From Aquisalimonas sp. 2447 (lineage in GTDB: Bacteria > Pseudomonadota > Gammaproteobacteria > Nitrococcales > Aquisalimonadaceae), in the NCBI RefSeq assembly GCF_012044895.1, contig NZ_CP050695.1, forward strand, positions 650,501 to 714,500: 64,000 nt of DNA, in the 5' to 3' direction. The position numbers and the translations under genes were made by a program. Position 1 is the stretch's first letter. Each line of letters starts with the position of its first letter. Below are positions 46,556-56,949 of the stretch, piece after piece. The notes beneath the pieces were generated by a model. That model saw only the letters and a program-made list of their open reading frames with translations. It was not told where the DNA came from and did not search any database.

Positions 46556-47614
46556 CTAACCCGGTCGTGGCGGCTCGGCAGCGGGGCGGGCGAAATAGAA
46601 TCCCTGGACGTAGTCCACGTGGTGCCTGCGCAGCCACTCCCAGTCCTCCCGGGTCTCGATGCCCTCCGCGATCACCGCGACTTCCAGTTCCCGCGCCATG
46701 TCGATCAGCCGTGAAGTGATGGATGCCCGGTAGCTGTCGTGGCTGACACCGTCCACCATGCCGCGGTCCAGCTTCACGAAGTCCGGTCGGATGCTCTGCA
46801 TCAGGTTGAGGGATCCGTAGCCCGCGCCGAGGTCGTCCAGGGCCACGCGGAAACCGTGGCGGCGATATTCCCGCAGAATCCCCTCCAGATGGCCGGGATC
46901 CTCGACCAGATCCGTCTCCACGACCTCGAAGACATATCGTGATGGCGAAGAGCCGTGGCGCTCCACCTCATCAAAGGTGGTCTGCAGGCAGAACACCGGA
47001 TCGTAGACCGAGGTGGGGTTGAAGTTGATGAACACGTTCTCCTGGATCCCGTTCTCGGCGGCCTGCCGGATGGCCGCGATGCGCGCCGCCCGGTCCAGAT
47101 GGAACATCAGGTCGCTGGCTCGGGCTGCCGGAAACAACTGTCCGGGACTGATTATGCCCCCATCGCGTCCAATGCCCCGTGCCAGGCACTCGTAGGCGAA
47201 GATGTCGTGACCGGACTCGGCGTGGAGAATCGGCTGGAAATGCATCTTCAGGCGGTCCTCGCTGAGCAAATCGCCGAGCCAGCGGTTTTCCTGCCGGGCG
47301 ATCAGAACGGCGAGTGGCACCGTGCTGCCCAGGTGCTGCACGCCGAATTCCTCGCGTTCCGAGAGCAGCAGTGCCGGGCAGTTGGACTGCTCCGGCCGTG
47401 ACAGCATCCAGGAGAGGTCATCCAGGGCCGCCTCGGCATGTGCTTCGCTGAGCTTCAGGTAGAACACGTTGTCGTCCAGGAACTCGACTACCCAGCCCCG
47501 ATCCCGGAGCTGTCGGATGGCTGTGGCCCGCGTGTGCGCCAGCTTAGGCGCCAGATACAGGCGACTGGTATTGCTTTCGATGGTTGGGACGACTTCACAG
47601 CCGGGACATGCCAT
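46556..47614 (-). CDS. EAL-domain c-di-GMP phosphodiesterase
   Basis: The 352-residue protein has an N-terminal region of about 110 residues of unknown function with a CPGC pair, followed by an EAL domain. The signature reads ECL instead of EAL (Glu near residue 142). The other metal and catalytic positions look intact: NFNP, FEVVE, ALDDLGAGYGS, KLDR, AEGIET and QGFYF. It therefore probably hydrolyses c-di-GMP. It begins 29 bases downstream of a truncated GGDEF frame on the same strand. Confidence 0.9.
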   Translation of the reverse strand: MACPGCEVVPTIESNTSRLYLAPKLAHTRATAIRQLRDRGWVVEFLDDNVFYLKLSEAHAEAALDDLSWMLSRPEQSNCPALLLSEREEFGVQHLGSTVPLAVLIARQENRWLGDLLSEDRLKMHFQPILHAESGHDIFAYECLARGIGRDGGIISPGQLFPAARASDLMFHLDRAARIAAIRQAAENGIQENVFINFNPTSVYDPVFCLQTTFDEVERHGSSPSRYVFEVVETDLVEDPGHLEGILREYRRHGFRVALDDLGAGYGSLNLMQSIRPDFVKLDRGMVDGVSHDSYRASITSRLIDMARELEVAVIAEGIETREDWEWLRRHHVDYVQGFYFARPAAEPPRPG

Positions 47615-47643
47615 TCGTACACACCCTCTTTATCAGTATGCAA

Positions 47644-48015
47644 TCAACGGACAAGTTCCACGTCCACCTGGTTCTTGCCGTTTTCCTTCGCCCGGTAAAG
47701 GGCACGGTCCGCCCGGCGCATCAGCGCCCTGATGGAATCGTTATCGGCAACTTCCGTGATTCCGCAACTTAGCGTGATGCCACGCGGCAGGGCAAACGAG
47801 TGCGTCGCAACCAGGCGGCTGAGCGCCAGGGCGCCGCTCCGGGCGTCGGCGGCGAGCGTATCGGGCATCAGCAGCGTGAACTCTTCGCCGCCCCATCGCC
47901 CTACGGTGTCTCCGGCCCGACTGCTGTGAGACAGCAGCTGCCCGAGTTGCCGCAGCACGTCGTCGCCGGCTTCGTGTCCATGGGCATCGATCCGCGCACC
48001 ATGTGGTGGGACGTA
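47644..48015 (-). pseudogene. N-terminally truncated GGDEF domain
   Basis: The open frame starts after a TGA at 48016-48018. It reads ARIDAHGHEAGDDVLRQLGQ, then RWGGEEF and ADRALYRAKENGKNQ to the end. The strand bearing the metal-binding Asp (DxDxFK) and all sensory sequence are missing, so it cannot be an active cyclase. A GTG at 47958 could start a 104-residue protein. It lies between hrpB and the EAL gene on the same strand and may be the relic of an upstream partner of the EAL protein. Confidence 0.75.
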
Positions 48016-48104
48016 TCAGGGCGGTTTACGCTATGCAAAACGTCAGGTGGGTGCTGTCGATTGCATCACAGCATTGCGTTCCCTGCCCGCAGGCGCCTCG
48101 TGAC

Positions 48105-50447
48105 TCAGCGGATTTCGACCTCCCGGCTGGCCTTGCGGAAATAGATCCGCCACCCGGGCCAGGCGGGGAGCTGCCAGCGTTCAGGTGGTTTGCGGGCACT
48201 GCCACCCACCTGCTCGGCGGTAATGCGTTTGCGTGCGACGTCATAGTGGATGGCCAGTTCCAGGTCCCGCAGTGACCAGTGGCGTGGGTAACGCTCGTCG
48301 AAGCGCTCGCGTTCCCACTCGGGGATGCCCGGGAAGCGAAGATCCTCCGCGCTCAGGAGTTCCAGGTCCTGGGCGTCCTCCACGCCCAGAGCCGTCAGGC
48401 GCTCCTGGAGCCATTGCCGTGGCTCCGGTGCGGGCTCGTTGAGGGCGTTCAGCGCCTGATAGATCTCCCAGGCCTGAACGTCGTCCTTCAGCCGCCTTCC
48501 GGCGGGCTTCAGCAGGCGCCCCTGCAGAATCAGTTCCGTCGCCGCGCGGCGCGCCTCGGCACCGGACGGTTCCAGCTCCTCGGTGCGAAGCGCGCGACCC
48601 GCGTAGCGCCAGGTCTGTGTGCAGAGCAGTTGTCCTTTCCGCAGCGTGGGATTGTCGATGTCCACTTCGGCAAGCCCCTGGTCGATGAGTGTTTTCAGGG
48701 GAATCGGCGCCATGCAGGTGGCCACGGTGATGGTCTGGCGGGTGCCGCGGCCCGGGACGCTGAGATCGTCGAACACCATTGCCGCCTCGTCCGCCTCGCC
48801 GAACAGGCTTTCGCGGCCCGGAAACAGTTCCCCGTGGCCGTTACCCAGTGCCTCGCGGCGTTTCTCCCGGCGTACGAAGGCCATCACGGGGGCGCTGCCG
48901 GCGGCTGCAGCCAGTGCCTGTTCAATGATTCCGGGATCCAGATCCCCCGGAACCGCGGGTAGGCCCAGCTGTTCCCGGAGGTGCTCGGCCAGCGCCAGGG
49001 CCTCGTCACGGGCCCGGCGACCCACGGTCACCCCCGGCAGATCCAGCCCCCGGAGTGCGGCAACCCGCAGGGTGGCATCGCAGCGCCGCCGCAGCATCTT
49101 CTGCAGGCGTTCCCGATCGTCGGGGTCGCCGGTCACGGTGGCCAGGGCGGGCCCTGCATGAAGGCCTGCGGCCAGGTCCGCCATGAACCCGGCGGTATCC
49201 TGGTCCGGCATGGCCAGGATCAGAGCGGCGAACTGCGTATCCACCGGCAGGGCGAACAGGCGGCGGCCGAGCGCCGTGGCCTGTCCCGCCGCATCAAGGG
49301 CCCCCATCGCTGTCAGCGCCCGTTCCGCCCGCTCCAGGCTCTGGGCCCGGGGCGGGTCGGGGAAGGTCAGTGTCATCACCGGCGTGTCCGACACCGCGGC
49401 CGCCAGCACCAGGTCGGCGAGATCCTCCCGCTGCGTCTCCGGTGGTGCCGCCGCCTGTAGCGGTGCCTGACTGCCCCACAGCCGCAGGCAGACGCCGGGC
49501 TGGGTGCGTCCCGCGCGCCCGCGGCGCTGGTCCGCATTGGCGCGGGCAATGGGTTGAAGGGTCAGCACCGTACGGCCGTTGCGCTGTGCCGTACGCCGTT
49601 CCAGACCGCTGTCCACCACGGCAGTCACGCCCGGTACCGTCAGCGATGTCTCGGCGACGTTGGTGGCCAGGACCGCGCGGCGCCGTCCACCACTGCGCAG
49701 GGCGCGCTCCTGTTCCCTGATGGACGCGGACCCGTGCAGCGGCACTACATCCGCGTCAATGCCGTCCAACTGTTGGGCCGTGGCGCGGATTTCACCGCGG
49801 CCGGGGAGAAAGGCGAGCACGTCGCCGTCGGTCTCCTGCAGCGCTCGCTGCACCGCCGCCGCCATCCGCGCAGCCAGGTCTTTTGACGCGGGCATCTCCC
49901 GAGGCCCCTCGGCCAGGTGGTGTACCGTGACCGGATGCCCCTGGCCGGGCGCTTCCAGGTGGTGTCCATGGAGGAACGAGGCCAGGCGCTCACCGTCCAC
50001 GGTGGCAGAGGTCAGCACCAGCCGGTGCTGCCCCCGGGCCTGCAGCAGCGCCAGCAGCAGGTCCGTATCCCAGCGGCGCTCGTGGAACTCGTCCAGAACA
50101 ACGGTGGCGAATTGCGACAGCCCCGACTCGGCCAGCCAGTTGAGGGCAATCCCCGGGGTGACGAAACAGATTTCCGTCTCGGGCCCATGGCGGGTGTCCA
50201 GTCGCACCGCGTAACCGATCCGTTCGCCGGCACGCTCACCGGACTCCTCGGCGATGCGCAGCGCCAGGCTCACCGCCGCCACCCGCCGAGGCTCCACCAC
50301 CAGTACGCGCCCGGACCGTGCCGCCCACAACGGCAGGCGCGTGGACTTGCCGGTGCCGGTGGCGGCAGTGACCACCACATGGCCGGCGTCCAGGGCCCGC
50401 TCGAAATCGTCCCGGAGGGTATCAATGGGGAGCTCGGAAAAACGCAT
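48105..50447 (-). CDS. hrpB: ATP-dependent helicase HrpB
   Basis: The 780-residue DExH-box helicase has Walker A TAATGTGKSTRLPLW, motif II VVLDEFHERRWDTD, motif III LTSATVDGE and motif VI QRRGRAGRTQPGVC. A long C-terminal region typical of HrpB includes ALGNGHGELFPGRESL. HrpB-type proteins are RNA helicase-like, and their role in bacteria is not settled. Length is slightly below the usual 800-830 residues. The stop lies just downstream of the truncated GGDEF frame's upstream boundary. Confidence 0.95.
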   Translation of the reverse strand: MRFSELPIDTLRDDFERALDAGHVVVTAATGTGKSTRLPLWAARSGRVLVVEPRRVAAVSLALRIAEESGERAGERIGYAVRLDTRHGPETEICFVTPGIALNWLAESGLSQFATVVLDEFHERRWDTDLLLALLQARGQHRLVLTSATVDGERLASFLHGHHLEAPGQGHPVTVHHLAEGPREMPASKDLAARMAAAVQRALQETDGDVLAFLPGRGEIRATAQQLDGIDADVVPLHGSASIREQERALRSGGRRRAVLATNVAETSLTVPGVTAVVDSGLERRTAQRNGRTVLTLQPIARANADQRRGRAGRTQPGVCLRLWGSQAPLQAAAPPETQREDLADLVLAAAVSDTPVMTLTFPDPPRAQSLERAERALTAMGALDAAGQATALGRRLFALPVDTQFAALILAMPDQDTAGFMADLAAGLHAGPALATVTGDPDDRERLQKMLRRRCDATLRVAALRGLDLPGVTVGRRARDEALALAEHLREQLGLPAVPGDLDPGIIEQALAAAAGSAPVMAFVRREKRREALGNGHGELFPGRESLFGEADEAAMVFDDLSVPGRGTRQTITVATCMAPIPLKTLIDQGLAEVDIDNPTLRKGQLLCTQTWRYAGRALRTEELEPSGAEARRAATELILQGRLLKPAGRRLKDDVQAWEIYQALNALNEPAPEPRQWLQERLTALGVEDAQDLELLSAEDLRFPGIPEWERERFDERYPRHWSLRDLELAIHYDVARKRITAEQVGGSARKPPERWQLPAWPGWRIYFRKASREVEIR

Positions 50448-50540
50448 GGCTCAGGCGCTGTCGCTGACAGGGATGGGCGCAGAGCATAGCAATTCGTGGC
50501 GGCCGGAGCCGAAGAACGTCGCCATGTGACGTCAATTTGG

Positions 50541-50554
50541 ATGGACCGGTCCAT
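50541..50554. promoter_or_regulatory. TetR-type operator palindrome
   Basis: ATGGACCGGTCCAT is a perfect 14-base palindrome, 67 bases before the DUF4382 start and 93 bases upstream of the hrpB start. It resembles the TAGACCGGTCTA boxes bound by NemR-like TetR regulators. It lies in the control region of both divergent genes. Confidence 0.5.
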
Positions 50555-50621
50555 TTCTGTACAACCAAGGTGGCAACTTACCAACAGGGCCCATTCGCCC
50601 TGTCATTCACCGGGGGGCACG

Positions 50622-51584
50622 ATGCAACACCAGAAGATTCCGTTACTCGCCACCTTGCTGGCAGTACCTTTCCTGATCACGGCCTGTTTGAGCAGTGACG
50701 ATTCGTCAACTGGGGGCGACACCGGTCAGATGTCCCTGGCTGTGACGGACGCGCCGGTCGATGACGCTGAAAGAGTGTTGGTTCGTTTTACCAGCGTCGA
50801 GTTGCGACCCGTAGAGGGGGAGCCTGTCGTCTACGAGTTCGATGATGTGCGTACAATTGACCTACTCGCACAGCAGGGCAGCGATCACGAGTGGCTCTTC
50901 GAAGACCACGAAGTGCCCGCCGGTGAGTATGAGCAGATCCGCCTTCACTTGGAACCGGGCGGACTCTCGGATGGGCCGCCGGCATCTGTGCTGGGTACGA
51001 CGTCCACCATTGAATTCCCGGATCGTACACCATCCCCCCTAGCGGTCCCCAGTGGTTTGCAGACCGGGCTGAAATTGGTGAGTGGTTTTGTCGTTCCTGC
51101 GGATGGCGAGGCCTCCTTGACGGTGGACTTCGATCTGCGCAAGGCCATTACCCGGCCCAAGGGGGAGCCCTGGGTCGCTAACGATTACTATTTCCTGCGC
51201 CCGGCTCTGCGGCTGGTTGACAACACGGAGGTTGGCCATCTGGAGGGCGAAATCGACCCGGACCTGGTCGATGCCAACAACGACGCTTGCACGGGCGGCA
51301 ACGCGGTCTATGTGTTCGATGATCCGGAACAGGATCCCAGGGATATCCGTGATGAAAACGGGGACCCGGTCACCACTGCTCTCGTGAAGCAGACGGAAGA
51401 GTCCGCGGCGGAGGGTACCGAGACCTGGGCATACCGTGTGGGCTTTCTCACCGCAGGTACGTATCGGATCGCCTTCACCTGTGACGCAGAACGGGACGAT
51501 CCGGAAGAGGCCGACGACTTGAACTTCCAGTCCGAGGCCGCGGTGACCATCGAGGCCGGGGAGACGACGCAGCAGAACCTGTGA
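50622..51584 (+). CDS. DUF4382 lipoprotein, first copy
   Basis: The 320-residue protein has a lipoprotein signal (LITAC lipobox, then a Ser/Asp-rich linker) and is probably anchored by an acylated Cys. The DUF4382 domain follows, with GQMSLAVTDAPVDDAERVLV and FTSVEL. A second beta-rich part at residues 200-320 contains FTCDAERDDPEEADDL. Function is unknown. The protein is strongly acidic, as in halophiles. A GGGGGG purine run precedes the ATG at 50622. It is followed 58 bases later by a paralogue. Confidence 0.82.
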   Translation: MQHQKIPLLATLLAVPFLITACLSSDDSSTGGDTGQMSLAVTDAPVDDAERVLVRFTSVELRPVEGEPVVYEFDDVRTIDLLAQQGSDHEWLFEDHEVPAGEYEQIRLHLEPGGLSDGPPASVLGTTSTIEFPDRTPSPLAVPSGLQTGLKLVSGFVVPADGEASLTVDFDLRKAITRPKGEPWVANDYYFLRPALRLVDNTEVGHLEGEIDPDLVDANNDACTGGNAVYVFDDPEQDPRDIRDENGDPVTTALVKQTEESAAEGTETWAYRVGFLTAGTYRIAFTCDAERDDPEEADDLNFQSEAAVTIEAGETTQQNL

Positions 51585-51642
51585 ACCCCGCCGCGAAATC
51601 TGGCACGCTGTTTTCTCTGTAATAGGAACGGAGCGTGTCCGG

Positions 51643-52536
51643 ATGGAATCGCGGAATACCCATTGGTTGCGGCCGCTGGCACTGGTGTCGGCGGCCGCTG
51701 TTGTTCTGAGCGCCTGCAAGCTCTACCTGCCGGAAACCGATGACGAGGGTGACGGCGAAGTGACCTTCGCCATCCAGGAAGTGCCGCACGCACCTGTGTC
51801 TCGGGTGGTTCTCGCGGTGGAGGCCGTCGAACTGGAGCGCGCCAACGGCAATGTTCGCGAAGTCGATCTCAGCGGCAACCCGCAGACCGTGGATCTACTG
51901 CCTGCCGATGAGGTGGCGGATCCTCAGGCGCGGGTCGTGTTCTCGCGCGAGTCATTGCCTGCCGGGGACTATCAACGCCTGACGCTGGTGATCGATACGG
52001 AGCAGAGTACTGTTACCAATCTCGCGGGTGGTACCGTCCCGGTCGAGGCCGCGGGAGATGGCGAACGGCTGGATGTCGAATCGAACTTCCGCTTGGATGG
52101 GGAGGGTGGCGAGGAACTCATCCTGACTGTGGACCTTCACCTGGGCCTTAAGGAAGTCGATGGCCGTTTCGAACTTGAGCCCGGGCGTTTTGTTACCACC
52201 GACGCAACCAGTGGTTCCCTGCTGATAAGACAGCGACCGCCTTGCTCGGAACTCGGTCTCTACTTCTACGAAGGCGAGAATCAGGATGCTGCGGAGTTGG
52301 GCGCAACCGATGCGCCATGGTTCACGCTTCGCCCGGAGTCGCAGAGGTCGGACGTGTTCATGCCTTATTTCCCCAGCGGTGAGTACACGGTCTGGTATAC
52401 CTGCGAGGCCGATCAGGACAGCCCGGACTCTGTCGACGGTATCGAGTTCGAGGAGTCCGAGAACCTGGAGGTCGAAGACGGGCGGTGCAGTCAGCTGGAG
52501 TTTGATGGCGGACCCGGCGAGCCTGGCACCTGCTGA
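51643..52536 (+). CDS. DUF4382-related lipoprotein, second copy
   Basis: The 297-residue protein has a lipobox (VVLSAC) and a domain parallel to the upstream gene (EVTFAIQEVPHAPVSRVVLA with VEAVELERANG, then the PAGDYQRLTLVIDT region). The C-terminal part ends like the first copy in a WYTCEADQDSPDSVDGIEF motif. The two are probably ancient tandem duplicates. It is acidic and presumably surface or periplasm anchored. Function is unknown. Confidence 0.8.
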   Translation: MESRNTHWLRPLALVSAAAVVLSACKLYLPETDDEGDGEVTFAIQEVPHAPVSRVVLAVEAVELERANGNVREVDLSGNPQTVDLLPADEVADPQARVVFSRESLPAGDYQRLTLVIDTEQSTVTNLAGGTVPVEAAGDGERLDVESNFRLDGEGGEELILTVDLHLGLKEVDGRFELEPGRFVTTDATSGSLLIRQRPPCSELGLYFYEGENQDAAELGATDAPWFTLRPESQRSDVFMPYFPSGEYTVWYTCEADQDSPDSVDGIEFEESENLEVEDGRCSQLEFDGGPGEPGTC

Positions 52537-52616
52537 GGGGGCATGTGCCCCGTTCCCTTGGTGCCGGCGCCAGCTGCCGGCATACTCGTCGTTCGACTGC
52601 CACAGGAGTGCCCACA

Positions 52617-53243
52617 ATGCTGCCTACCCCGGATATCGCCCGCGTCACGCCCGGGAAATTCCTGCGCGGCCGTGTCGCCCATGTCTGGCCGTTTGCCGCG
52701 GTGAGCTTCCTGTTCGCCGTGGTCATTCTCCTGATGCCGCGCACCTTTGACGGCACGGCGGTGGAGTGGCTGCATACCCTGCGACCGGTGAACGCCCTGC
52801 TACGGGAACTGGCCATCGGTGCGCTGCTGCTGTTCGGCGGTGTCGTCCTGATACTGCGTCGGGTGCCGCCGGGGCCGACGGTGCTGAAGTTCACGGCGAC
52901 CCTGTCCCAGGCGTTCATCACCTTCTTCTTCTACCTGGTGGCGCTGTTCGGCGGGCTGCTGGTGGCCTGGCCGCTGGCGGTGTGGCTGGAAGCGCCCCTG
53001 CGCAATGTCCAGCCCGGGTTGCAGGGTCTGCTCTTCGGAGTGCTCAGCGTTCTGCTGGTCTACATGGTGTTCGCGCTGGTGCATCGGCTCGGCAAGGGGC
53101 GCTGGCCCGGTCAGGAGTCCGGTGGGGGCAAACTTGACGGCGCGCTGCGCCTCGATCGTATCCCGGATCTGGCGGTGCGCGCCGCCGGCGCGGCCATGGT
53201 GCTGGTGTGCGCCGCGCTGTTCTGGACCGGAACCATCCTCTGA
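52617..53243 (+). CDS. Hypothetical membrane protein (208 residues)
   Basis: The ATG at 52617 has CAGGAG upstream. The frame extends to 52545 without coding character. The protein has five predicted helices: about residues 27-47, 62-83, 96-127, 140-163 and 185-205. A basic segment precedes the last helix. I do not recognise the family. Its stop overlaps the start of the following manC/algA gene (TGATG), so it is translated with it and may share a role in envelope polysaccharide or lipid work. Confidence 0.65.
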   Translation: MLPTPDIARVTPGKFLRGRVAHVWPFAAVSFLFAVVILLMPRTFDGTAVEWLHTLRPVNALLRELAIGALLLFGGVVLILRRVPPGPTVLKFTATLSQAFITFFFYLVALFGGLLVAWPLAVWLEAPLRNVQPGLQGLLFGVLSVLLVYMVFALVHRLGKGRWPGQESGGGKLDGALRLDRIPDLAVRAAGAAMVLVCAALFWTGTIL

Positions 53244-54688
53244 TGGCGGGCAATGAAATGACAAGAATCACTCCACTGGTGCTCTCCGGGGGCTCGGGCA
53301 CGCGGCTGTGGCCGTTGTCCCGCGAACTCTACCCGAAGCAGCTGCTGCCGCTGACCGATCCCGACCACACCATGCTGCAGAGCACCGTGGAGCGACTGCG
53401 CGGTCTGCCGGACCTGGCAGAGCAGTCGGTGGTGATCTGCAACGAGGCGCACCGCTTCCTGGTGGCGGAACAGCTCCGCGGCACGCATCTCCCCGCGGCG
53501 GCCATCCTGCTGGAACCGGTGGGGCGCAACACGGCGCCCGCCGTGTGCGCGGGCGCCCTGCACGCCCTGGCCGGGGATCCGGATGCGCTGCTGCTGGTCA
53601 TGCCGGCGGATCACCAGATCGCCGACCCCGCCGCCTTCCGCGAGGCCATCGGCGCCGGCCGCACTGCGGCGGAGCAGGGCGCGCTGGTCACTTTCGGAAT
53701 CCGGCCCGCCTATGCGGAGACCGGCTACGGCTACATTCGAGCGCGCCTGAATGGCGGCGGGGTCAGCGGTGAGCCCGTGCCCGTCGCCGAGTTCGTGGAA
53801 AAACCCGACGCCGCCACCGCCCGGCAGTACGTGGAGTCGGGCGACTACCTCTGGAACAGCGGCCTGTTTCTGTTCCGGGCCGATCGCTACATCCAGGAAC
53901 TGGAACGCTTCGAGCCGGACATGGTGGCCGCCTGCCGCGAAGCCCTGGAAAGCGCCGGCCGTGATCTGGACTTCATCCGCCTGGACTCGGAGGCGTTCGC
54001 CCGCTGCCGTTCCGATTCCATTGACTACGCGGTCATGGAGCGCACCGATGACGCCATGGTGGTGCCCATGGACCCGGGCTGGAGCGATCTCGGTTCCTGG
54101 GCGGCGCTGCAGGCGGTCAGTCCGGTGGATGGCGACGGCAACGTGGCCATCGGCGATGTGCTCTCCCAGGGCACCAGCAACAGCTACATCCGTTCCGAGC
54201 ATCGGCTGGTGGCGGCGGTGGGGATGGAGAACGCCGTGATTGTCGAGACGGCTGACGCGGTGCTGGTGGCCGACCGGGAACACGTGCAGGACGTGAAGAA
54301 GGTGGTGGAGCGCCTGCGCGCCGACGGCCGGCCGGAACCGTTGACCCACAGCCGCGTGGTTCGCCCCTGGGGGTCCTATGAGAGCATTGCCAGTGGCGAG
54401 CGCTTCCAGGTCAAGCGCATCATCGTCACACCGGGGGCGAGCCTGTCCCTGCAGATGCACCACCACCGTGCCGAGCACTGGGTGGTGGTCCGGGGCACCG
54501 CGCGCATCTCCCGGGACGGCGAGGAGTTCCTGCTGAGCGAGGACCAGTCCACGTACATTCCGCTGGGAGTGCAGCACCGCCTGGACAATCCCGGGAAGAT
54601 CCCGCTGGAGCTGATCGAGGTTCAGTCCGGCAGCTATCTGGGCGAGGACGACATCGTGCGCTTCGAGGATGTCTACGGGCGAGGGTGA
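53243..54688 (+). CDS. Mannose-1-phosphate guanylyltransferase / mannose-6-phosphate isomerase
   Basis: This bifunctional ManC/AlgA-type enzyme makes GDP-mannose from mannose-1-phosphate and isomerises fructose-6-phosphate to mannose-6-phosphate. The nucleotidyltransferase domain starts LVLSGGSGTRLWPLSRELYP and includes FVEKPDAATARQYVESG. The cupin-type isomerase domain at the C-terminus has MHHHRAEHWVVVRGTA. The start at 53243 overlaps the previous stop. An internal ATG at 53258 (MTRITPLVLSGG) is equally plausible. GDP-mannose feeds exopolysaccharide or O-antigen synthesis. Confidence 0.94.
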   Translation: MAGNEMTRITPLVLSGGSGTRLWPLSRELYPKQLLPLTDPDHTMLQSTVERLRGLPDLAEQSVVICNEAHRFLVAEQLRGTHLPAAAILLEPVGRNTAPAVCAGALHALAGDPDALLLVMPADHQIADPAAFREAIGAGRTAAEQGALVTFGIRPAYAETGYGYIRARLNGGGVSGEPVPVAEFVEKPDAATARQYVESGDYLWNSGLFLFRADRYIQELERFEPDMVAACREALESAGRDLDFIRLDSEAFARCRSDSIDYAVMERTDDAMVVPMDPGWSDLGSWAALQAVSPVDGDGNVAIGDVLSQGTSNSYIRSEHRLVAAVGMENAVIVETADAVLVADREHVQDVKKVVERLRADGRPEPLTHSRVVRPWGSYESIASGERFQVKRIIVTPGASLSLQMHHHRAEHWVVVRGTARISRDGEEFLLSEDQSTYIPLGVQHRLDNPGKIPLELIEVQSGSYLGEDDIVRFEDVYGRG

Positions 54689-54712
54689 GAGCGGGCGGCT
54701 ATAAACCCGCGC

Positions 54713-54798
54713 AGGGTGCATCTTGATGCACCTTCTCCCGACATGCCGCCCCGAGGCGGTTTGTCGAAGCACATTTGCGGTGCATCAAGATGCACCCT
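54713..54798. repeat. 20-base inverted repeat pair
   Basis: The arms at 54713-54732 and 54779-54798 are exact reverse complements. Each contains GGTGCATC/GATGCACC, so it is also internally palindromic. The 46-base spacer holds a further CCGCCCCGAGGCGG hairpin. It lies between the convergent manC/algA and ettA genes. Confidence 0.8.
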
Positions 54799-54805
54799 AC
54801 TGGGC

Positions 54806-54903
54806 TGTGGGAGCGGCTTCAGCCGCGATGGCGGAGGTTCCTCCGCCGGGGATGCTCCTGGAAATCGCGGCTGAAGTGCGCAGGGCGGATCTTCAGATCC
54901 GCC
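54806..54903. repeat. REP/BIME-like palindromic cluster
   Basis: TGTGGGAGCGGCTTCAGCCG at 54806 starts a REP-like sequence. Its CTTCAGCCGCGAT (54817-54829) recurs inverted at 54864-54876. Then GGCGGATC-TTCA-GATCCGCC (54884-54903) forms a perfect eight-base stem. Similar REP sequences are known from Pseudomonas and Halomonas. Confidence 0.75.
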
Positions 54904-54947
54904 GTTCCCTGAAGTCGGGCACCAATCGGGCCGTGCGGCCGTACCCC

Positions 54948-56609
<1,662 letters not shown>

Positions 56610-56689
56610 GGGTCAGTTGAACCTGCTGTTCCGGGAAATGATGCGACATTCTACCTGTCGCGTCGGTGCTGGCCAGTCCTTTGAGATGT

Positions 56690-56898
56690 GTTTGGTGATG
56701 AATCCGCGCGGGACAGCGGTGAGGGCTCCGGAGCTCCGCCTGTTTCCTCCGCTCCGGACTGGCCTGGCGACAGCACATCCCTGTGCTGACGCCAGGTCGC
56801 TTCATCCATGAAGCGACCCCTGTCGGGGCCGGTCGCCCTGCGCTCCGGGGCTCCGCTAGTCGCCCTCACCGCTGTCCCGCGCGCATTCATCACCAAAC
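56690..56898. mobile_element. MITE-like element with 37-base terminal inverted repeats
   Basis: The left arm (56690-56726) and right arm (56862-56898) are reverse complements with 36 of 37 bases matching. The single difference is at the fifteenth base from each end. The 135-base interior has further hairpins: CTGGCGaCAGCAC with GTGCTGaCGCCAG, and GGTCGCTTCAT with ATGAAGCGACC. No transposase frame is present. No obvious target-site duplication is visible. It fills most of the 340-base gap between ettA and rimK. Confidence 0.7.
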
Positions 56899-56949
56899 GG
56901 GTTGTTTGATGGTGGGGTTGCGGCACCGGGCCACCAGGAGCACCGCTGC

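Noticed and set aside
56690-56898. Reading the inverted-repeat element as an insertion sequence
   Set aside because: No transposase frame fits in 209 bases and no target duplication is visible, so it is called MITE-like only.
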